Assembly: GCF_048128805.1 (NCBI RefSeq)
Contig: NC_136012.1
Span: 16,779,725-16,843,724 of the forward strand
Direction: 5' to 3'
From: Centroberyx gerrardi
Taxonomy: Eukaryota > Chordata > Actinopteri > Beryciformes > Berycidae
DNA: 64,000 nt
Shown: in pieces, positions 57,441-64,000 of the stretch
Layout of the letters: the number at the start of each line of letters is the position of its first letter
Numbering within the stretch: the first letter of the stretch is position 1
Made by a program: the position numbers and the translations under genes
Notes under the pieces: generated by a model
Seen by the model: the letters and a program-made list of their open reading frames with translations, nothing else
Told to the model about the DNA's origin: nothing
Database searches by the model: none

Positions 57441-60400
57441 TTAGACTAGTCCAGTCTGTGTGTGCAGGTGCAAGGGGTAAGGTTGGTACAGCAGAGTTGA
57501 TCCTCCTTGGGGTATGTAGTAGCTGCAGTAGCTGGGTTCTGCTAGGTAGGGGGCACTGTGCTCGGCAAGGTACGGGGCAGGCTGGTAGAAGCACGTGACG
57601 TGGTCTGTGTTGGGGATAATGTTCTGCTCTCCTAGAACCTTCAGCGCCAGCACTGTGATCATGTTCAGCGTCTGCCGCCTCTCGTGTCCCATCAGACACA
57701 CCGTGCTGTCGTCCACCACGCGGCGCAGCGTCATCAGGTACTGGTACTTACTTCTCTCCTCTCCGATGAAGTGGTTCTTCAAGTAGGACAGGATCTTCCT
57801 CTGCTGCTCCTGCACGTCGGGGAAATCTATGAAGAAGCGCGAGCACATGTAGCGCTCCAGTGTCTTAATCTGAGTCTCGCTGGCTGGTCGGTAGTCCCTG
57901 ACTAACAGGTTGCTGTATTTCAACAGACCGCCACCTCGAATCTCCTCAGGATTCCTGGTGGCAATCAGACGGTAGCGCAGGTGGTCCATGGCTGCCTCAA
58001 AGTCACCGTACATGCTCTCTGCCAGGACCTCGACCGCAGGGACCGAGCCAGATGCCCGTGGAGCTTTGCTCTGTTCAGGCATGTCTGCGGTTACCTTGGG
58101 GGCCTCTTTGTTCTCAGGCACAGAGCTGGATGCCTCAGTGGCTTTCGGCGGGGCTGATTCCCCTGTCTCTCCGGGCTGCACGTCTGAGGTGGAGCTTGGG
58201 ATTGTGAGTGGAAATGAGACAGGCTCTGGAACCCGAGGCAATGATGAGATATTATCTTGTTCCTTTTCATCCTCCGACAGTAGGAGAGGTACGTCTGGCT
58301 GAGGGGAAGACTGTATAATCTGGCCCTCACTCTCTGTGTTCAGTATCAAAGGCTCCAGGTCTGAAGATACCTGAGGTACAAGGTCCTCTGACTCCACCGG
58401 CGGAGTGAGGCAGAGGAGGGGTGGGCTGAGGCAGGGGGAAGGGGGACTGAGGCAGGGGGAAGGGGGGCTGAGGCAGGGGGAAGGGGGGCTGAGACAGAGT
58501 GGAGGAGGGCTGAGGCTAAGCATAGGAGGAGTGAGGTAGGGAGGTGAGCTGAGGCTGGACGAGGTAGGGCTGAAACTCAGGGGAGGAGAGCTAAAACTGG
58601 GAGGAGGGCTGATGCTCAACATAGGAGAAGTGAGGCAATGGGAGGGAGGGGTCAGACATGGGGGAGGGCTGAGGCTGCGGGGCGAGGGAGTGAAGCAGGG
58701 AGGAGAGAGACTGAGTACGGGAGGGGTGAGACAGGCAATGGGAGGGGTGACAGAGTGGAAAGACGGAGGTGAGCTGGGGGCGGTCTCTTTCTCAACAGCC
58801 ACTGACAGGCTGCTGGGTGGCTGATCCAAGTCCATGGTTTTGGCCTGTAGTTCTCTGTTCTCATCCTCATCACTGAGCTCTGCCTCTGAGGTATGTGTGG
58901 GATCCTGGGTGTTTGTGTCGCATTTATCAGTGTGAGAACCTAATGTGTCTAGTGAGTCAGGAGGCTCTGATGTTTTGGCCGGAGATGAAGTTTCACTAGG
59001 GGCACAGGAGGAGGACTCTATCTGACTTTGTTCATCACAAGCCACCTGTGTAGATAGTGCCTCTTTCAGGTTCAGAATAGCTGTTTGACATAAAACCTCG
59101 GTGGTTAGCTGGGAAGATGATCGCTCTTGAGGTAAAGCAGGCATGGGATCTACAGTGGAGATGGGGCTTAGATCAGGGGCTGGATCGGGGGCTGAGATGA
59201 GGTCTAGGTTTGGAGCCAGGTCAGGGGAAGGGTTGGATTTAGGCTCAGGGTTTATTTTGGTAGGGATAGTGGTTGTGGTGGTAGGGGCAAAGTCTGGGCT
59301 GGGAGCTGTAACGGGGTTGGACATAGTGCTTGGTTCTGGGTTAAAGGCTATCTCAGGTTCAGGGCTAGGGCTAGGATTTGGATCTAGACTGGCAGCTATC
59401 ACAGGTTCAGTTTCAGAGACCGGGTTGGGGTTGGGGTTTGGCGTAACCTTCCTACACATCCTCCGAGGGGGTTTAGGAGAGGAGTGTTTGAGCACCACCA
59501 TCTGAGATAGTCTACTTGAGGCTTTACCAGGGGGAAGAGAGGAGGTCTTTTTGTCTGAAACAAGGCCGGGTGGTGCAGGTAATATATCCTGAGTGTCTGG
59601 TGGGTTTACTGTGTCCAGTGTGTTGGCTGTTTTTTCTGAGTTATCTGTGTGTAGTGTCTCCAGTGTATGCTGTGTGCCAGTAGGCTCTGTGTTGTCTGCT
59701 GGAAATGTAAGAGATAAGGAGGAGGTGGAGCAGGAATCATCTACAGCCAGTGTCTGTTCTATATCCTTTTCTTCTGTTGTTGAAATCTCTTCTGTCATTT
59801 CAATTATTTCTGCATCATTTTTCCTCTCTGCTTGTATCTGCTTCCCTGTCTCTATTTCCATTTTTCTCTCATCGTCTAAGTGTGTATGCGTCTCTATCTC
59901 TGCATGTGTAGATGTGCTAGTGTCTGGAGCAGACAAGTGTTGTGTTTTATCTTCCTCATTGCTTCTCTGATCCTCACTAAAACACTCTGTGAAGTCTGTT
60001 TTATCTGAGTGTTCTTTACTGTGCGATTCTTCCGCCAGGTTTAAGGACTCTGTCTGGGTTGGGTCGGGGTTTTCTGGCGGTTCTGAGCATCCCATCTGGT
60101 TTATGAGTTCTTTGTGTTCAACAAGGGGTTCGGGCTGGTTAGGCGGTTCTGTCTGGACAGAGGGTTCCTCGTGATTTGAATGTGCTGATTGTTTACCATC
60201 AGAAAGCTGGGTTTCTTCTGAGCACTCTACCTGCGCGGAGCATTCGGTCTGGTCTGGAACCTCCGGGTCCTGTTTGACTTCTGCCTGACTTGGTGGTTCG
60301 GCTTCGTCAGAGTGTTGTTTCTCTTCTAAGAGAGGGCCTACAGGTGTCTGCTCAGAGATGTCCACCTCTTTGACGTTTTCTCTGTGTTCTGAGGGTTCTT

Positions 60401-61733
60401 TCAGTTCTGCGAGTTCCTTCTGCTTTTTGTCTTCTTCCTGCTTGGAGTGTTTTGAATGCTCAGTCTGTTGTGAGAGTTCAGGCTGAGGTTCTTTTTCATG
60501 TGAGTCCTCCATCTCTTCGTTCTGTTCGGTCTGGTTGATCTGAGCCCCCTCGTTGCTGCACAACTCTCTACTAGTGGATTCCAGCCTCTCTGTTTGTGGA
60601 GCAGTGGCATGTTCAGGCAGAGAGAGAGAATCTTTGTTCTGATTCTCTACGGTCTGCTCCTTAAGGTCCATGCTATTGTCTATGTGCTGTGATTCCTGCT
60701 GCAGATAGGACTCCAGCAGACGGTCCAGAATGATCTGGAAGGAGTCGACGCTGAACTCAAACTGCCGTCTGAGCGCGCTCACAAACTTGAGCTCCAGGTT
60801 TTTGCCGCTGTTGTTGGAGAGGGAGATGAGGCTCCAGCGGTCGTGTTCATTGAAGACCTTGACCATCTTCTGGACGTAGGCCTCCTTCATTGTGGCGCTG
60901 CTGATCCTCTCTCTGTTGACCCCAGCAGGCAGGCAGTCCAGCAAGCAGCCCAGCACGGACTCCTTGATCACCTGGGAGGAGCACAGGTCAACACCATGAC
61001 AGCTATAACTAATGGTAGCAGTCTGACTGTTTTATTGCATGTATTATGGGACTGATATTGTGATACTCTTGTGGTTTACTTTCCAATAGAATGCAATTAA
61101 CCAATAGTAGTAGTATTGATTCAACCTTGTGATAAAATTGAATATATGAACTATTGGCATTGTCAATATAACACTAACAGAATTTATAGTGCAACACTGT
61201 AATACTTTATTGATCAGTGTATGGAAATTTGCTTGTCCCTCCTCTACAGAGAGGTCAGAGGTCAGGGTCAGCTGCAGAACAGCAGCCCTTGAGCTGGTAG
61301 GGATTCAGTGTCTTGCTCAAAGACACTTCAGCAGGGCGGATGCGTGCCAACCTGGAGGCTTGAACCCTATGCCACCATTCAATATAAGCAGTGCAGTATA
61401 TCACAGTCTCATTCATACCTGGAAATCCTCCTGTCTGGGCAGTTCCACACCAAAGATGATGTCCAGGTCCTTGTAGCTGGTTCCGTTGTCTCGGACTAGG
61501 ACGTGGCTGGCCGTGGAGCCGTTAAGGCGAACATCCCTCACTGTAATGCCCTGCTTCTCCAGCCTGGCCCGCACCGCCGTGATGATGTCACGAGGACGCA
61601 GCTCCAGCGTGGGGAAGTTCCCGCGGCCATGGATCGGAACCACCTCGGACAGAACCTGATCGAGAACCTCCACCTGCTCAGCGTTCAGGCTGTGGAATCG
61701 CTGGCTGGATCTGGTTTCAGACATGCTGCTGCC
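57441..61733 (-). CDS. TENT5 (FAM46) poly(A) polymerase with giant internal insertion, 2 coding exons, 1278 aa
   Basis: Coding exon 61724-61419 (the exon starts at a splice acceptor at 61733) joins in phase to 60971-57441. The protein is a non-canonical poly(A) polymerase of the TENT5 family, which extends tails of ER-targeted mRNAs. Catalytic features are intact: [26 protein letters not shown] (G69-S70) and DLDIIF (D86, D88), and the third acidic residue in NLELKFV (E162). Residues 132-192 ([10 protein letters not shown] to [13 protein letters not shown]) finish the N-terminal core. Residues 193-1078 are the insertion annotated separately. The helical C-terminal part resumes at [14 protein letters not shown] and holds [45 protein letters not shown] and NVT-type CFYQPAPY. 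Usual family length is about 390. Linkage to SH3BGRL and HMGN suggests the TENT5D locus of human Xq21, but sequence also resembles TENT5C and 5A, so no symbol is given. Confidence 0.85.
58044..60701 (-). other. In-frame about 886-codon low-complexity insertion inside TENT5
   Basis: The reading frame stays open for 2.66 kb between the two halves of the TENT5 core, where human TENT5C has a linker of roughly 14 residues. The first half is rich in Glu, Gln, Ser, Thr and His with motifs such as [17 protein letters not shown] and looks disordered and acidic. A basic patch, [10 protein letters not shown], lies near 59455. Next come NPNPNP and PEP-rich stretches, then from about 58800 to 58400 a Pro/Ser/Cys/Leu array of [11 protein letters not shown] type. 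No known domain, signal peptide or membrane segment is visible. The frame has no stop in 2.66 kb, which argues for coding use. Confidence 0.8.
58405..58500 (-). repeat. 21-bp tandem repeat encoding CLSPPSP units
   Basis: Plus-strand units of the form CTGAGGCAGGGGGAAGGGGG repeat about 3.5 times with 21-bp period. On the minus strand they encode seven-residue CLSPPSP units, and more diverged copies extend to about 58760. The period is a multiple of three, so copy-number change would keep the frame. Confidence 0.85.
61189..61390 (+). repeat. Dispersed fish repeat in TENT5 intron 1
   Basis: Contains TACTTTATTGATCAGTGTATG, GGAAATTTGCTTGT, GTCTTGCTCAAAGACACTTC and AGCAGGGCGGATGCGTGCCA, an arrangement I recall from a widespread teleost repeat. 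It sits between coding exons 1 and 2. Confidence 0.5.
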
Positions 61734-63320
61734 CTGCAGAGAGGGAAGGAGGGAGTGAATGAGAGTTTATTACAACTCCCAAACAAAATGTGCTATGTTT
61801 CTAACACTCTCTCCCTCTCTCACGCACACACGCTGAAAAACACACGCACACATGTGCACTCGCTCACACTTGTATGCGCACTCCCTGCCAGTCTGCTGTC
61901 TGCAAGTCACAGCTTGGCTGACAGCTTTTCCACAATGCTAATGTAACTGCTGTGTTGACAAGCTGACGGGGGAGCGATCCATGTAGATGAGCTTTGCATA
62001 AATATTCCTCCACTGCTCAACCAGATCACAACAAATTAAGGGGAGGAGTTTCACTGGAATCACAGAATCTGAGTCAACCACATTACAGTATTATTTACGC
62101 AAGAGTTTTATATTACATCAATTAGTCCCTTTATTTACAGTCCGTCTCATCCAGATGAAATATCTTTCAGCCTTATCTGGATCAGTGTCTGGCCATTGTC
62201 TGAGCCAGTGTTTTTCAAAACATTACAGAGAGAGAAAAAAAAAGCATTAATTTAATTAAATTAGTACTTGCTTTCATCTATGACACAAGAGTAAAAAAAA
62301 CAAAACAATAATAAGCCAAATGTGAAGGCAGACTGAATCTGTGTTTATTGATTGTTTCCTCCAGGGGAGCAAGGGTTAAGCTGAATGAGTCATCACCAGC
62401 AGACTGCATTAATCACACCAACGTCACTAATTAAAGACACACATCTGTTTTTGTGCCCCAGTGTGTGGAGCACATGTGTATACATTATAAACAATAACCC
62501 CACACACATTCATGTGCTGTGCACACAAGCTTTTATATAACATCTTTGTAAATAGAGCACACACACATATATAATTCAACGACAGCATGTTTATTTTGTC
62601 AGAAGCATTGAGTATGTCCAGTATAGGCACTGAATTGTAACTAACTTAATTGACATTAAAAGACTGCTGTAATACAAATTGGAACAAAGTGGGATTTGAT
62701 ATCAGCCAATTATTTTGTTTGGTTGTTTCCCCCTGTGTAATCCTCCTGCCAATTACACACACAGCCTCTGCTTCCAGACTTCATCAATCAGTCTGTATAA
62801 GTAGAGACATTTTTGAATAAGCCAAACAACATTTGCCTAACCAACTCAGTCTGTGAAGCCTCTGTTGTGTGTTTGAGTGTGTGACTGTGGGCGCATGTGA
62901 AAGTGTTCCAGGGAGAGAGTGCTTGTGTTTGAGTGTGCAACTGCGGTTCAAAGCAAGCCATTATGATCTATTGTTTACTTTAATCAATAGTTATCACTTA
63001 GTGCTACAGCTGAATGTTGCTGATTGCTGTGATTCATCGATACTTGGAGGGTAAACATCAGAGTACTAATGAGCAGTAATGGAATGGTTTCTCGTAGCAG
63101 TTTATAAATCAGACATCAGAGGGCTATAATCTGTAACAACCTCAATCAGAATCTGTTATGGCTATAAATCATGTGATGCCACCATGTTGCAGATATTTCA
63201 ACTAACATTGAAGAACAACGCTTTCTTTTTGCTATATAGCCTCTGTAATGCTACAAAAGAAAAGCATACTGAGATTCAGGCAACCTCTCTACCCATTCAA
63301 AGATAATTGAGTATGCTTAC

Positions 63321-63690
63321 CAGAAGGCTGAGTTGGGTCTGAGAACGCAAAGCCCCTATAAAACTGTTGTGGCTGAGACATCAATCTGCGCCCCCGCTTT
63401 AACAAGGTGGGCTTGAAGTTGAGCGAAATAGCAATCGAGCAGCCAGCGGCGACAAATAACGTTCAAGGTGTTGGCACGGATCAAACAAGAGAAACAATGT
63501 GTTGAGGAGGAAGAGAGGCAGCACTGCGGGGTTGTTTTGCTCTTGGCCCCTGTATCTCCCCCTCCCCTTTCGCACTCTTCTGCAAACTTGCAGCCTGAGT
63601 GACTCATCCAGGCGTATCGTCTCGGCTCGCGCAAAATCTACGGCCATCGAAAACTCAACAAAGCCAACTGCATCATGCAAACTAGACTAA
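63321..63690 (-). other. Probable 5' UTR exon of TENT5
   Basis: A good donor (CTTCTG then GTAAGCAT) lies at 63321/63320 on the minus strand, and the first coding exon begins at an acceptor (CTCTGCAG at 61736-61734, exon from 61733) only nine bases before its ATG, so an upstream non-coding exon is required. The segment upstream of the donor is GC- and CpG-rich compared with its surroundings. Its 5' end is not determinable; an ATTTTATTTTATTT stretch beyond 63690 marks a composition change. A 93-codon frame within it is probably fortuitous. Confidence 0.45.
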
Positions 63691-64000
63691 ATAAAATAAA
63701 AATAAAATAAAATAAATACTCCAGTGTTCTCTCAACCGAAGTTGCCAGAAAGTCTCGGGTGTAAAAATCAGTAAAGTAGCATACAAGAGACCAAAGGTTT
63801 CTGTCCTATATACAGTAGACTCTAAATTAGTAAGATAGAGTAAACCTACACATATGCAACCCAGACTGTATGAGCCATCCTGCCGTCTAAATATTAGCTA
63901 ATCCTTATTTGTTTGTATTCTCCCATTCGCTAACATAATTATGGTCCCATGCACTATGGCAAATTGTCAACATACTTAGGCTACAACTCGGCAGTGATTG
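63691..64000. other. Right edge, non-coding
   Basis: AT-rich sequence starting with an AAATAAAATAAAAT simple repeat. No exon or recognised repeat beyond that. Confidence 0.5.

Noticed and set aside
58612-60174. Plus-strand frames across the TENT5 insertion
   Set aside because: Gly/Ser/Val-rich frames such as 59143-59505 mirror the Pro/Ser/Asp-rich minus-strand coding sequence. The minus frame is the one continuous with conserved TENT5 sequence on both sides.
63356-63680. 92-93-codon minus-strand frames upstream of TENT5
   Set aside because: They lie in what looks like the non-coding first exon and neither joins in frame to the TENT5 start through the predicted splice.

Overview
The window reads as teleost fish nuclear DNA. 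Genes have small exons with canonical GT/AG introns and carry vertebrate-specific families. Intergenic DNA is packed with (TG)n/(CA)n microsatellites and fish-type L2 LINE tails, MITEs and SINE-like repeats. Nothing supports a bacterial, plasmid or phage origin. All exon models below were assembled by eye from open frames, splice signals and phase, with family recognition from memory; no alignment was run.

Layout. 1-13.8 kb is gene-poor, with an L2 LINE end, several MITEs and many simple repeats. 13.8-17.7 kb (minus) is a five-exon TMEM182 gene. 18.5-25.8 kb (minus) is a thirteen-exon Na+/H+ exchanger, best matching SLC9A2/NHE2. 25.8-31.4 kb is a repeat-bearing interval with decayed coding-like scraps. 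31.5-32.6 kb (minus) is a two-exon homologue of TASL (CXorf21), the IRF5 adaptor that works with SLC15A4. 34.3-43.4 kb (minus) is SH3BGRL (four exons). 44.6-47.2 kb (plus) is a six-exon HMGN nucleosome-binding protein, head-to-head with SH3BGRL. 47.2-57.4 kb is a repeat-rich gap. 57.4-61.7 kb (minus), with a probable 5' UTR exon at about 63.3-63.7 kb, is a TENT5 (FAM46) poly(A) polymerase.

The gene order joins two blocks that I recall as separate in human: SLC9A2-TMEM182 (2q12) and TENT5D-HMGN5-SH3BGRL (Xq21), with TASL also on human X. The HMGN/SH3BGRL divergent pair matches the human HMGN5/SH3BGRL arrangement.

The most unusual object is the TENT5 gene. Its conserved catalytic core is split inside one exon by an in-frame open insertion of about 886 codons. 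The insertion is acidic and Ser/Thr/Gln/Glu-rich at first and Pro/Ser-rich later, giving a predicted 1278-residue protein instead of about 390. I know of no TENT5 protein with such an insert. The TASL homologue is the second point of interest: it keeps both functional ends of the family.
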